Source of the DNA: Glycomyces tenuis DSM 44171 | GTDB taxonomy: Bacteria > Actinomycetota > Actinomycetes > Mycobacteriales > Micromonosporaceae | DNA: 64,000 nucleotides | Reading direction: 5' to 3' | Assembly (NCBI RefSeq): GCF_000427885.1 | Contig: NZ_ATYW01000004.1 | Span: 277,939-341,938 of the forward strand | Shown: piece by piece, positions 50,724 through 60,651 of the stretch | Layout of the letters: each line of letters begins with the position of its first letter | Numbering within the stretch: the stretch's first letter is position 1 | Position numbers and translations under genes: made by a program | Notes under the pieces: model-generated | Seen by the model: the letters and a program-made list of their open reading frames with translations, nothing else | Databases searched by the model: none | What the model was told of the DNA's origin: nothing

Positions 50724-51147
50724 GAGCGCGTGCCGTCCGGGGCCTGCCTGACCGGCCTCGGACGGCACGCCGTGCGGATCCAGGCGATCACAAACGGCCG
50801 CATGGGCCCGTGGGGGTGCGGTACTGCATTCTTATGCGGACCCGAATCCCCGTCTAGACGCCTCATCGCCTCGCCTCGCGGAGCCGGCCGAGCCCTGGAT
50901 CTCGGATTCGGGCCCTTCATGGAAGCCGCACCCCGATGGCGATGTCGCCCCTGACGACGCGCCACCCGTATCGCCACGCTCGCTCAGTCGGAGACTGTCG
51001 GCCGAACAGTGCACAGCCCTGATCGACGCGGACAGCGGAGGCGTGCCGCAAAAGGCCGCAGCGGTCCAGGACCGAACAGGCTGTCCGGCAATCTCACCCG
51101 ACCTGGCAGGTCGCGACTACTTCAAATCCGCGCCACCAGCTGTCGCT
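50724..51147. other. Intergenic region between convergent genes
   Basis: 424 bases without a supported gene between the esterase and the convergent TetR gene. It contains an 11-bp inverted repeat at 50728-50770 and otherwise nothing that I recognise. Confidence 0.5.
50728..50770 (+). terminator. Inverted repeat after the esterase
   Basis: GCGTGCCGTCC and GGACGGCACGC, perfect 11-bp arms 21 bases apart, starting 4 bases after the stop codon; probably a terminator. Confidence 0.55.
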
Positions 51148-51798
51148 TCATGACTGCTCGTCGGCCTCAGGACCTCCAGCCGCTCCCTCGACGGCTTCAT
51201 CGGAAGGCGGATAGGCGTCGCGCAGACGGTGCATGGTCGCCGTCACGACGGCACGGATGTCCTTCTCGTGCAATGAGGCGGAGGACAGCGCGGAACTGAA
51301 CGAGAAGCCCTCGATCAGGGTGAGCAGCAGGAGCGCCTCGCGGTGCAGCGCCTCCTCGTCGACGGCGCGGTCGGCCAGTGCCTCGCGCAGCAGCGAGTGG
51401 ATCACCTCTTCGGCCGCGAAGGACGTCGCGGCGATGTCGGCCGCGAGCTCCGGGTCCGTGCGCGCCATGACGCGGTATTCGACGAGGGCGATGTTCTCCC
51501 GGTGCTCCTGGTCGCTGGTCGGCGCGACGAAGGCGATCACGTCCACAATCCGTGCCACCGGGTCGTCGGACAACGGCGTGGCGCGGCGCGCGGCGCGCTG
51601 CATGAGGACACCCATCGTGAAGCGCATGACCTCGCGGAGGGTGTCGCCGAAGTAGTGCCGGATGCTCCCGATGGCCAAGCCGGCGCGTGCGGCGATCCGG
51701 GCGAGGGTCACCGAGCGGATCCCATGGGCGGCGATCTCCTCGATCACGGCGTCGGCGACCAGCTCCCGGCGGGCCTCCGGGTCGACTCTCTTGGGCAT
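51148..51798 (-). CDS. TetR-family transcriptional regulator
   Basis: 216 residues. N-terminal RRELVADAVIEEIAAHGIRSVTLARIAARAGLAIGSIRHYFGDTLREVM is a TetR helix-turn-helix; the C-terminal domain with AALVEYRVMARTDPEL-like spacing recalls the BetI/TetR_C_6 type. ATG 51798 at the end of the divergent intergenic region that carries two similar 18-bp palindromes; it probably represses itself and the membrane protein gene at 51914. Confidence 0.88.
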   Translation of the reverse strand: MPKRVDPEARRELVADAVIEEIAAHGIRSVTLARIAARAGLAIGSIRHYFGDTLREVMRFTMGVLMQRAARRATPLSDDPVARIVDVIAFVAPTSDQEHRENIALVEYRVMARTDPELAADIAATSFAAEEVIHSLLREALADRAVDEEALHREALLLLTLIEGFSFSSALSSASLHEKDIRAVVTATMHRLRDAYPPSDEAVEGAAGGPEADEQS

Positions 51799-51820
51799 GG
51801 CCTCATCCTAGTCAGTTTTA

Positions 51821-51861
51821 TTAGCATGGCCATGCTAATCTATTTGGCATGACCATGCTAA
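51821..51861. promoter_or_regulatory. Two tandem TetR operators
   Basis: TTAGCATGGCCATGCTAA (51821-51838), a perfect 18-bp palindrome, and TTGGCATGACCATGCTAA (51844-51861), the same with two changes, 23 bases apart. Both lie between the TetR gene and the divergent membrane-protein gene. Confidence 0.8.
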
Positions 51862-51913
51862 AAAATCGTCGCGACGACGCCTCCTCCCGTTGCGACCACG
51901 GACAGGACCAGAC

Positions 51914-52627
51914 GTGAGCGACTGGCACGGCCCCTGGGGCGGTGCGGCGCGGAAGGGGCAACCCGACAAGGGCTGCGACGGTCTCGACGGACTCGGAGGT
52001 CTCGACGACGACGCGGGAGTCTGGTCGACGCCCGCTCCTGAACCGGGAGCGCCGTTGCCTCCGTTCCGCCGTTCCCTCTCGCTGCGGCGCACGCGCTTCG
52101 CGATCGAACTCTCCGACGCGTCGACGGCGACGGTCGACATCGATCACCTGGAAGGCCGGGCCTCGCTCTACCGGGACGACCGGCACGTGCGGACCTCCGA
52201 CATGCCGGTCCGGTTCCCACTCGGAACGGACGGCATCGAGGTCGCCGCGAGCAGGTACGGCATGCAGCGGATCCACCTGATCTGCGCGGACGGCACCCAG
52301 CGACGTCTCGATCCCGCACCGGGAACGCCCGAGCACTGGCGCGCCCAACTCTCCCGGCGACACCCCGGGATCGGGCGCGTCCTGGCCGCCGGCGCCGTCA
52401 TCGTGCTGACGATCAATCTGATCCTCCTCGCCCCACAGCTGCTCGAGCTGGCCACCCACCTCCCGCTGTGGGCTGAACGCTTCACCCCGTTCGTCTCGCC
52501 CATCGACCTGCCGGCATGGGCGAACACAGCGCTCACCATCACCGCGGCTCTCGCGGGGATCGAACGAGCACTCACCTTCCGCCAGCACCGGCTCCTGGAC
52601 GCCGAGACCGGCGGCATCGAGAGCTGA
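51914..52627 (+). CDS. Membrane protein of unknown function under TetR control
   Basis: 237 residues. A long polar N-terminal half (FRRSLSLRRTRFAIELSDASTATVDIDHLEGRASLYRDDRHV...) then two hydrophobic segments, about 154-177 (VLAAGAVIVLTINLILLAPQLLELA) and 199-217 (PAWANTALTITAALAGIERAL). GTG 51914 after GGACAGGACC. I recognise no family. The position next to two operators of the divergent TetR gene suggests it is the regulated target. Confidence 0.7.
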   Translation: MSDWHGPWGGAARKGQPDKGCDGLDGLGGLDDDAGVWSTPAPEPGAPLPPFRRSLSLRRTRFAIELSDASTATVDIDHLEGRASLYRDDRHVRTSDMPVRFPLGTDGIEVAASRYGMQRIHLICADGTQRRLDPAPGTPEHWRAQLSRRHPGIGRVLAAGAVIVLTINLILLAPQLLELATHLPLWAERFTPFVSPIDLPAWANTALTITAALAGIERALTFRQHRLLDAETGGIES

Positions 52628-52724
52628 CGTCCCCCCACCGGCCGATCAGGTGCGGTCCACCAGGAAAAGCCACATCAACCGCCGCACCCTCGGACACGAC
52701 TGCGGCTTGACACAGGAACAACGC

Positions 52725-54290
52725 ATGCGACCACGTCTTCCACTCACGAATCGAACCCCGCGCCTCGCGACCGGGCTCGCCGCGGCGGTACTCCTCCCGG
52801 TCGCCGGCTGCACGTCTGCCGATCCTCCACCGGACCCCGGCACGGACGCGGACCTCGACGCCTACCTCGCGCAAGACCTCGACTGGGGCGGATGCGAGGA
52901 CACCGCGACGAATGCGGCGGACGCCGAGCTGTTCGCGAACCCCGCGCTCGAGTGCGCCTCGGTCGAGGTGCCGCTCGACTACGACGAGCCGGACGGCGAG
53001 AAGGCGAACATCGCGCTCCTGCGCCTCCCCGCCACGGGCGAGGCCGAGGGCTCGTTGCTGGTCAACCCGGGCGGCCCCGGGGGCTCGGGCACCAATCTCA
53101 TCGCGTCCACCTTGCCGCTGTGGCAGGCCGGCCCCGTAGCCGAACGCTTCGACATCGTCGGCTTCGATCCGCGCGGGATCGGGTCGTCGACCCCGGCCCT
53201 CGACTGCTACACCGATGAGGAATACGACGCGGGCGACGTGCCGCAGCTCGGTGCGGTGTACGACGTCACCAGCGCCGAGCAGGCGGCCGAGTTCGCAGAA
53301 CGCTGCGTCGACGGCTCCGGCGGCGTCGCGAACCTTGTGAACGCCGGGTCGGTGAACGTCGTGCGCGACATGGACATCATGCGAGCGGTGCTCGGCGACG
53401 ACCGGTTGACCTACCTCGGCTACAGCTACGGCTCCGAGCTCGGCGCCATGTACGCCGCGACCTACCCCGAGAAGGTCCGCGCCGTCGTGCTCGACGGGGC
53501 CGTCGCGCCCCACCTGACGGCAAGGGAGTTCCGCCTCTCCCAATTCGCCGGCTTTCAGGCGCGGTTCGACGACCTCGCCGCACTCTGCGCCGAATCGCCC
53601 GACTGCGTACTCGGCACCGATCCCACGGCTGTGAACGATCGCCTGCACGAGATCGTCCGACCGCTCATCGAGACGCCGCTGACCGCCGACGGCAGAGCGG
53701 TGAGCGTCTGGGACGTCTACGCAGGTATTTCGGTCGGCCTGTACTCGGAAGCGATGTGGCCCGACGTCATCGCCGCGCTCACTGCCCTCGAGGCAGGCCG
53801 GGCCGACGAGATGCTCGCCCTGCGCGATGCCTTCTACGCCCGCCACGCGGACGGTGCGTACGGTTTGGACCTCGACACGAACATCGCCGTGCGCTGCATG
53901 GACTGGCCCCGCCTGACGCCGGAGGAGCAGACCGCGCTCGCACACGAGCTCGGGGAAGCCGCGCCGATGTTCGACCTCGATGTGTTCACGGCAGGGAACT
54001 TTCACAGCGAGTGCGAGGCGTGGCCCGCGCCGCCCACGCGCGACGAGCCCTGGCTCGGCGATGTCGAAGGCCTCCCCGAGACGCTCGTCGTATCGGTCAC
54101 CGGCGATCCCGCGACACCGCATGAGGGCGGCATCGCGATGGCCGACGCGCTGGGCGGAAGCCTGCTCACCGTCGACGGCAAGCAGCACGGTGCCTACCTC
54201 CTCGGCGGCAGCGAGTGCGTCGACGAGGTGGTCAACGCCTACCTCCTCGACCTCGAATCCCCGCCCACCGATGCACGCTGCAGCCTTTGA
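52725..54290 (+). CDS. Tripeptidyl aminopeptidase-like lipoprotein (S33 family)
   Basis: 521 residues. Signal peptide with lipobox PVAGC (Cys29). Alpha/beta hydrolase with SLLVNPGGPGGSG (oxyanion region), RFDIVGFDPRGIGSS, nucleophile S234 in YLGYSYGSELG, D461 in VTGDPATPHEG and H488 in GKQHGAYLL: the pattern of Streptomyces tripeptidyl aminopeptidases (Tap/SlpD). A C-terminal TAP-like domain with Cys residues follows the Asp. Acts on peptides outside the membrane. AGGAACAACGC precedes ATG 52725. Confidence 0.92.
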   Translation: MRPRLPLTNRTPRLATGLAAAVLLPVAGCTSADPPPDPGTDADLDAYLAQDLDWGGCEDTATNAADAELFANPALECASVEVPLDYDEPDGEKANIALLRLPATGEAEGSLLVNPGGPGGSGTNLIASTLPLWQAGPVAERFDIVGFDPRGIGSSTPALDCYTDEEYDAGDVPQLGAVYDVTSAEQAAEFAERCVDGSGGVANLVNAGSVNVVRDMDIMRAVLGDDRLTYLGYSYGSELGAMYAATYPEKVRAVVLDGAVAPHLTAREFRLSQFAGFQARFDDLAALCAESPDCVLGTDPTAVNDRLHEIVRPLIETPLTADGRAVSVWDVYAGISVGLYSEAMWPDVIAALTALEAGRADEMLALRDAFYARHADGAYGLDLDTNIAVRCMDWPRLTPEEQTALAHELGEAAPMFDLDVFTAGNFHSECEAWPAPPTRDEPWLGDVEGLPETLVVSVTGDPATPHEGGIAMADALGGSLLTVDGKQHGAYLLGGSECVDEVVNAYLLDLESPPTDARCSL

Positions 54291-54359
54291 ACCCCGCCCC
54301 GCTGCGCGTCACGAGCTTGTCGCAGTTGGCTTGCGGGTGAGGCGGTGGTCGCTCCTTCG

Positions 54360-54953
54360 TCAGGGCTGGTGTGCTGCGGGGAAGAGCCGCTGGACGGCGG
54401 TGACGACGGCGGTGCGGCGTTCGCGCAGGAACCTGTCGCGTTCGGCGGGATCGGCGGGGTCGAAGTCGGTGTACGCGGCCCAGGAAGCGGCTATCTGGTT
54501 GAGCAGGACCAGGATGTCGATCGGGTCCCAGGACTGATCGAGGATGCCGTCCTGCTGCGCCCGGCGGAGGCGTTCGAGCTTGCCGGCCATGGTCGCGCGG
54601 ACCGGGTCGTCGGCATCGGTGCTGTCGGGGTCGAGTTCGAGGCGGCCCCACTGCATGAGCCGGAATCGCTCAGGGTGCGCGGCGTAGTAGTCGTGGAGGC
54701 GACCCGCGTACCCGGGCAGGTCGGCCGGGTCCATGCCGGTCGCCTCCACGATCGCGGTCAGCTCCTCGGCCGAGACCAGCCGGTAGAGGGCCTCCTTGCT
54801 GGCGAAGTAGGCGTAGACGCGCTCCTTGCTGGTCTTTGCCGCTTTCGCGATGCGGTCGATGCGCGCACCGGCGATCCCGTAGCGCGCGAACTCGGCGCGG
54901 GCGGCGGCCAGAATGCGGTCGCGCGTGGCTGTAGTGCTGGAGGCGGGCGGCAT
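54360..54953 (-). CDS. TetR-family transcriptional regulator
   Basis: 197 residues. RDRILAAARAEFARYGIAGARIDRIAKAAKTSKERVYAYFASKEALYRL is the helix-turn-helix, with a C-terminal domain of the TetR_C_17-like type (GRLELDPDSTDADDPVRATM). Divergent from an aldo/keto reductase with 97 bases between them that hold inverted repeats related to ACGGTTC. Probably controls the reductase, as often seen for this pair. Confidence 0.9.
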   Translation of the reverse strand: MPPASSTTATRDRILAAARAEFARYGIAGARIDRIAKAAKTSKERVYAYFASKEALYRLVSAEELTAIVEATGMDPADLPGYAGRLHDYYAAHPERFRLMQWGRLELDPDSTDADDPVRATMAGKLERLRRAQQDGILDQSWDPIDILVLLNQIAASWAAYTDFDPADPAERDRFLRERRTAVVTAVQRLFPAAHQP

Positions 54954-55008
54954 CGGACCAGCGTACCCGCCCGAACCGAACGGTTTGACGATCGAGCTTC
55001 TCCGGAGT

Positions 55009-55027
55009 ACGGTTCAAACCGAACCGT
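55009..55027. promoter_or_regulatory. TetR operator before aldo/keto reductase
   Basis: ACGGTTC-AAACC-GAACCGT: perfect 7-bp arms with a 5-bp spacer. A related, shorter palindrome AACCGAACGGTT is at 54974-54985, nearer to the TetR gene. Confidence 0.7.
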
Positions 55028-55050
55028 TTGGTTTGATGAAGGGAACTGTC

Positions 55051-56028
<978 letters not shown>

Positions 56029-56248
56029 CATGCGATGACCGAACCGCGGGGTGACCGGCGGTGACAGGTCACCCCACGGCATTGTCCCGACGCCCCTTTC
56101 GCAGAGAACCGGAACGGTGGACCAGTTCATCAAACGGCCCACGCCCGCCGGGCTCGGGGCGATCACCGCGCACACGAGACGCGCTCAGGACGGTGGGATC
56201 GCCCGCCTCGGCACCGCCACCGTGGACGCCGCCGGGTGTGTCGAGGAA

Positions 56249-56274
56249 CGTCCGGGCGCTTCCGCGCCCGGGCG
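56249..56274. terminator. Hairpin terminator
   Basis: 11-bp stem CGTCCGGGCGC / GCGCCCGGGCG with loop TTCC between the aldo/keto reductase and the convergent SnoaL-like gene. A second repeat GGGGTGACC/GGTCACCCC is at 56048-56075, nearer to the reductase. Confidence 0.65.
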
Positions 56275-56325
56275 TTCGATCTCTCTGGGGCCGGTCGCGC
56301 ATCGAAACGGTGGAAAGCCGGGCCC

Positions 56326-56763
56326 TCAGGGTTCGAGGTCGGCGACACCGCGGCCGGTCGCGATGTCGAACGGCACCGAGACCTGGTCGTGGGCGATGCG
56401 CCATTCGCCGCCGGTCCGCTTGAGGCAGTACGTGGCCCGGACCCACATGCCCTCGGTCGCGCCCCCGTTCGCGAGCGTCCCGCTCAGACGGCCGAAGCCG
56501 TGCGCGAACGCCACCTCACCGTCCGCGGTGACGGCGAGATCCCGCAGCTCGTAGCGCAGTTCACGAAAGATCGCGAAGGCGTTCGCCCAGTTCCGGAGTT
56601 TCGCGTCCACACCGACGTGCTGGAGCGGCGGTTCGATGTCGAACGAGACGACATCCTCGGTGTAGCAGTCCTTCAAGTCGCCGAGGCTCTTCGCCTCGAG
56701 GGCCTCGACGATGCGGCCGAGGCACCGGCGGATGGCGGTCTCGGCTTCGTCTGGTGCAGGCAT
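56326..56763 (-). CDS. SnoaL-like/NTF2-fold protein
   Basis: 145 residues. AETAIRRCLGRIVEALEAKSLGDLKDCYTEDVVSFDIEPPLQHVG and YCLKRTGGEWRIAHDQVSVPFD fit the SnoaL_3/DUF4440-type NTF2 fold used by small cyclases, isomerases and ligand carriers. AAGGACGGGC is upstream of ATG 56763. No partner gene; function unknown. Confidence 0.8.
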   Translation of the reverse strand: MPAPDEAETAIRRCLGRIVEALEAKSLGDLKDCYTEDVVSFDIEPPLQHVGVDAKLRNWANAFAIFRELRYELRDLAVTADGEVAFAHGFGRLSGTLANGGATEGMWVRATYCLKRTGGEWRIAHDQVSVPFDIATGRGVADLEP

Positions 56764-56929
56764 GGATGCCCGTCCTTCCATTCGATCCTGATGCTTCTTA
56801 CACCTCTTTGACGAGACAGGCCGCCGGAATGTGAGGCGAGCGTCTGCCTGACATTTCCGCGCGCTGTCTCGTCGTACCGGTGCAACCGAAACCGCATCGG
56901 CCCGATGCCGGCCGCGAAGGAGGAGACCA

Positions 56930-57377
56930 TGAACGACTTCCAGGCGATCGCCGTCCGCGTCGAGATCGAGGCGCTGCGCGGCGAGTTCACCGACGCGGTG
57001 AGGATGCGCGACTATGACCGCATCGCTGCCATGTTCACAGCGGACGGCGCGTGGCGGATGCCCGGCATCCCAGCCGAGGTGCACGACCGAGAGCAGATTC
57101 GAGCCTGGGGGCGGCGCGCCCCGGGCTCGTCGACTTCCTCGTCCAGAACACCCACCCCGGCCTCATCGAGATCGACGGCGACACCGCCACCGGGCGCACG
57201 TACATGTCCGAGGTCGGGCGCGGTACCGACGGCCGATCGGCGCTGAACTGCGCGATCTACCACGACCGCTACGAGCGGACCGCGGACGGCTGGAAGTTCG
57301 CCGAGCGGACCTACGAGATCCGCTACCTCGACGAGACCCCGCTGACCGGCGCCGTGCCCGGCCGCGACGACCACTGA
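56930..57377 (+). pseudogene. SnoaL-like gene with a frameshift
   Basis: Start ATG 56930 after GAAGGAGGAGACC gives MNDFQAIAVRVEIEALRGEFTDAVRMRDYDRIAAMFTADGAWRMPGI, the first half of an NTF2-fold protein. The second half, GLVDFLVQNTHPGLIEIDGDTATGRTYMSEVGRG...RTADGWKFAERTYEIRYLD, is in the next frame. The switch is near the GGGGG run at 57107-57111; one extra base there would explain it. Either a real mutation or a base-call error; the end matches the family, so the gene may be intact in the cell. Confidence 0.75.
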
Positions 57378-57404
57378 CGGCCCCTACCCGACAGGAGCAC
57401 AGAC

Positions 57405-57980
57405 ATGACCAGGATCGGCATCATCATCGGCAGCACCCGCCCCGTCCGCAACGGCGAACAGGTCGCCGCGTGGGTCCACGAACTCGCTTCGCGGCGCGCC
57501 GACGCCGAATTCGAACTGATCGACCTGCGCGACCACCCGCTCCCGCACCTGGACGAGCCGAAACCGGCGATGTGGGGCAGCTACCAGCACGAGCACACCA
57601 AGGAGTGGTCGGCCAGGATCGGCGCGTTCGACGGGTACGTCGTCGTCACCCCCGAGTACAACGGCACCGCGCCCGGTGCGCTCATCAACGCCTTCGACTA
57701 CCTGTTCGCCGAATGGACCGACAAGCCGATCGCCCTCGTCTCCTACGGGGTCCTCGGCGGCGCCCGCGCGGCCGAACAGCTCCGGTCGATGTGCGGCACT
57801 TTGCAGATGGCCGTCGTGGGTCCGCAGGTGCTGCTGTCGTTCGCCACCGACTTCGAGGGTCAGACGGCCTTCCGGCCGACCGAACGCAGTGTCGCCATGC
57901 TGAACACTTTGCTGGACAAGACGATCTCGTGGAGCAACGCGCTCGCCCGCATGCGCGAGCAGGTCCTCTCCGTATCCTGA
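57405..57980 (+). CDS. NAD(P)H-dependent FMN reductase
   Basis: 191 residues, flavodoxin-like fold. FMN phosphate loop GSTRPVRNGEQVAAW, FDGYVVVTPEYNGTAPGALINAFDYLFAEW and VSYGVLGGARAAEQLR are family motifs. Supplies reduced FMN or reduces azo/quinone compounds. AGGAGCACAGAC precedes ATG 57405; 27 bases after the SnoaL-like gene, probably one operon. Confidence 0.92.
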   Translation: MTRIGIIIGSTRPVRNGEQVAAWVHELASRRADAEFELIDLRDHPLPHLDEPKPAMWGSYQHEHTKEWSARIGAFDGYVVVTPEYNGTAPGALINAFDYLFAEWTDKPIALVSYGVLGGARAAEQLRSMCGTLQMAVVGPQVLLSFATDFEGQTAFRPTERSVAMLNTLLDKTISWSNALARMREQVLSVS

Positions 57981-58711
57981 AGGCGAAGGTCGGCGGTCCG
58001 CCGAACCTGCCGACGGCTGCTCAAGGTGGTGGTCACAGTGCGCGGCCGGTGAACGCGAGCAGGCGCCGGTGGGCCGGGTCCTGATCCGAGGGGCGCCGTG
58101 CCGCCTGGCGTCGGCCCGGAGCGCTCCCGGAGACCCTCCGTCTCGGATGTCCGACACCGGCTTCTCCCGCCCCACCGGGAACGTCCTCGCCCGCGCGACG
58201 GTCCGCGCGATCGGCGGCGTCATGTCGCCGACCGTTCGGCGGCGACTTCGGCGAGGAGTGTCGGCAGCCGTCCAAGTCCTCAACGACTATGAAGGGTGCT
58301 CAAAATGCCCGCGGTAGTCCGGTGTCGGCCAAGGCGAACGGGCCCGTGGCCACGACCGGTGTCCGAAAGGGGAGTCACTGCCGGTTCAGGCCAAGGTGAA
58401 TCCGGTTCGCTGTGGCGAAACGGCTCCGCCTCGAAGCCCGCAAACCAGGGGCGATGATCTGGATCAAGGGCGGCCCGCGGACCGCCGCACCGACCAAACG
58501 GAGCGTGGAGAACGCATGAGCACTACCGACGAGCACGCCGAGCGGTTCACCCTGCTGCGGGCGCGGAGCCGCCGCCGCGACCGAGCAGATCACCGAGCGG
58601 TTCATGGCCGCCGTCGGCGACCTCGACGGACTACTCGAACTGCTCGCCATGACCGACACCCACCGCATCAGCCGCCGCTGAACCACGGCGCCACAGCCAC
58701 AGAACGGAACG
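57981..58711. other. Gene-poor region with remnant
   Basis: About 730 bases without an intact gene. A start with GTGGAGAACGC ATG at 58516 opens a short decayed frame (listed separately). Between 57981 and 58515 nothing is recognised. Confidence 0.5.
58516..58683 (+). pseudogene. Decayed short gene, possibly sigma-factor related
   Basis: MSTTDEHAERFTLLRAR starts well after GGAGAACGC, but the frame becomes Arg-rich. In another frame TEQITERFMAAVGDLDGLLELLA appears, like the SnoaL-linker region of ECF41-type sigma factors (ERFxAAxxxGDLDxLLxLL), ending at a stop at 58681. The middle of such a gene is missing. Low confidence. Confidence 0.3.
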
Positions 58712-60226
58712 ATGATGACCGAGAAGACGACCGAGACCCAAGTGGTGATCGCCGGTGCCGGGCCCACCGGACTCATGCTCGCGTGCGAGCTGCGCCTCGC
58801 CGGAGTCGACGTGCAGGTCCTCGAACGCGAGGCCGAACCACGCACCGCCGAATCGCGCGCCGGGGGCCTGCACATCCGCACCCTTGAAATCCTCGACCAG
58901 CGGGGACTGCTCGACCGCTTCCTCGCGCACGGGCGCCCGAGGTCCGGCGTGCACTACGCCGGGCTTCCGCTCGACCTCACCGACGCGCCGACACGGCACC
59001 CGTACCTGCTCTTCATCATGCAGTCCGAGGTCGAACGGCTGCTCGCCGAAAGGGCGGCCGAGACCGGAGCGGCGATCCGCCGCGGCACGGAACTCCAAGG
59101 CTTCAGCCAGGACGAAACCGGCGTCACCGCCGCCCTCGCCGACGGCTCGCACGTTTGCGCGCAGTATCTCGTCGGCTGCGACGGCGGCCGCAGCACCGTG
59201 CGCCGCCTCGCGGGGATCGGCTTCCCCGGCACTCGGGCCACGATGACCGCCATGCTCGGCGACGTCCGCCTCGCCGAACCGCCCGGGCGCGACATCTTCC
59301 AGGAGCGGCGCGAGCGCGGCAGTTTCTCGGTGCTCCCGTTCGGCCCCGACTGGTACCGGGTGATCACCAACGAGTTCGACCACGTCGCCGACCGGGACGA
59401 ACCGGTGACTCTCGAAGCCCTCGCCGCCGTCCTCCGCAAGATCGCCGGTACGGACTTCGGGATGCACTCCCCGCGTTGGCTCTCGCGCCACGGCGACGCG
59501 GCCCGCCAGGCCGAGCGCTACCGCGACGGCCGGGTCCTCCTCGCCGGGGACGCCGCGCACATCCACTTCCCCGCTGGCGGCCAGGGCCTGAACACCGGCG
59601 TGCAGGACGCCGCCAACCTCGGCTGGAAACTCGCCGCGGTCGTCCGCCGACAGGCCCCGGACGCCCTGCTCGACACCTACCAGACCGAACGCCACCCGGT
59701 CGCCGCCCGCGTCCTCCAGAACACCCGCGCCCAGACCGCGCTCTGGCGCGTCGACGAGCACACCACCGCACTGCGCGAGACGATGACCGACCTCATCGAG
59801 ATCGACGCAGTGCGGCGGCGCCTGGCAGGTGAGATCACCGCGACCGACCTCAGATACCCCATGGGCGGGACCGACGACCTCCTCGGCAGGCGCATGCCCG
59901 ACCTCGACCTCGACGACGGCCGCCTCTACGAACTGCTCCACCAGGCCCGCAGCATTCTTCTGGATCTCATTGGCCTGCAAGCACTCGACACCGTTGCCGC
60001 TGGTTGGGGAGGCCGGGTCGACCTCATCCGAGTCCGTCCCGCCGAGGCCGCGAGCCTCGGCGCGGACGCCGTCCTCATCCGCCCCGATGGACACGTCGCC
60101 TGGCTCGCCCGCACCGGAGCGGCGCCGGACCTGGACGCGCTCCGAACCTCCCTGACGACATGGCTCGGCCCGTCCGATCGAATTGAGCAGCAGGCAATCA
60201 CAGTGGCCCATCGCACGATCCGATGA
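58712..60226 (+). CDS. FAD-dependent aromatic-ring monooxygenase
   Basis: 504 residues. FAD site VVIAGAGPTGLMLACELRLAGV, DG motif LVGCDGGRSTVRRLAG, and LLAGDAAHIHFPAGGQGLNTGVQDAANLGWKLAAV are those of the TfdB/PheA-type class A monooxygenases that include rifampicin and polyketide hydroxylases; the C-terminal thioredoxin-like domain (RVDLIRVRPAEAASLGADAVLIRPDGHVAWL) is present. ATG 58712 or 58715 are both possible. It could inactivate an antibiotic or act in aromatic breakdown; no other clue. Confidence 0.9.
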   Translation: MMTEKTTETQVVIAGAGPTGLMLACELRLAGVDVQVLEREAEPRTAESRAGGLHIRTLEILDQRGLLDRFLAHGRPRSGVHYAGLPLDLTDAPTRHPYLLFIMQSEVERLLAERAAETGAAIRRGTELQGFSQDETGVTAALADGSHVCAQYLVGCDGGRSTVRRLAGIGFPGTRATMTAMLGDVRLAEPPGRDIFQERRERGSFSVLPFGPDWYRVITNEFDHVADRDEPVTLEALAAVLRKIAGTDFGMHSPRWLSRHGDAARQAERYRDGRVLLAGDAAHIHFPAGGQGLNTGVQDAANLGWKLAAVVRRQAPDALLDTYQTERHPVAARVLQNTRAQTALWRVDEHTTALRETMTDLIEIDAVRRRLAGEITATDLRYPMGGTDDLLGRRMPDLDLDDGRLYELLHQARSILLDLIGLQALDTVAAGWGGRVDLIRVRPAEAASLGADAVLIRPDGHVAWLARTGAAPDLDALRTSLTTWLGPSDRIEQQAITVAHRTIR

Positions 60227-60353
60227 GGAGCAGATCGCGCCTCAGCGGATATAGACGAGGAAGTGCCGCGTCCTCGCGGCTTCGTCCGCTCCAGGGCCTT
60301 CTCCAAGCAGAGTGCGCATTGTGCCGGAACACGTGCGAGAGGCATTACAAGGC

Positions 60354-60382
60354 AAAAAAGGACCTTCAACATGAAGATCCTT
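60354..60382 (-). terminator. Intrinsic terminator of the tRNA gene (minus strand)
   Basis: On the minus strand AAGGATCTTC-ATGTT-GAAGGTCCTT followed by a run of T. It lies 22 bases beyond the 3' end of the tRNA fragment and reads as the original tRNA terminator. Confidence 0.7.
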
Positions 60383-60403
60383 CTTGTTCTATATATCCGT
60401 TTG

Positions 60404-60445
60404 TGGTCGATACTGGGATCGAACCAGTGACCCCTCGCGTGTGAA
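60404..60445 (-). tRNA. 3' part of a tRNA-Val(CAC), left attachment site
   Basis: Minus strand: anticodon loop TTCACAC, stem GCGAG, variable GGGTC, T-arm ACTGG-TTCGATC-CCAGT, acceptor ATCGACC plus A. The 5' half (which should begin GGTCGAT and include a D-arm) is not present to the right, so this is a 3' fragment. Integration of elements with tyrosine integrases in tRNA 3' ends leaves such a copy; the break is at the anticodon loop. The matching 5' half should lie at the other end, outside the window. Confidence 0.75.
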
Positions 60446-60651
60446 GCAGAGTTAGGACTTCCATCTGCCCTGTCCGCCTAGTTGCGTAGCAGGTCAGAGC
60501 TGGGATTATGCCATCCTTGATGCCCGACATTGTCCGTGGGTGACCGATCGGAACCACAGTGTTTAGCTCCCAATATGGCTCCTGTTGTCGCACGGCCCTA
60601 CATGCATTGTTTCCATCCACGGTCCGTGGTGAAGTCTGTAAACCGGCCTCC

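Larger units (their letters stand above)
60227..60651. other. Junction region: terminator, tRNA fragment, element start
   Basis: 425 bases. The left part is chromosome 3' of a tRNA gene with its terminator; from about 60445 rightwards the sequence is element DNA with no gene up to the nuclease stop at 60652. Confidence 0.6.

Noticed and set aside
60223-60444. Small plus-strand ORF ending in VDTGIEPVTPRV
   Set aside because: This ending is the well-known translation of the antisense of a tRNA 3' end, not a protein.
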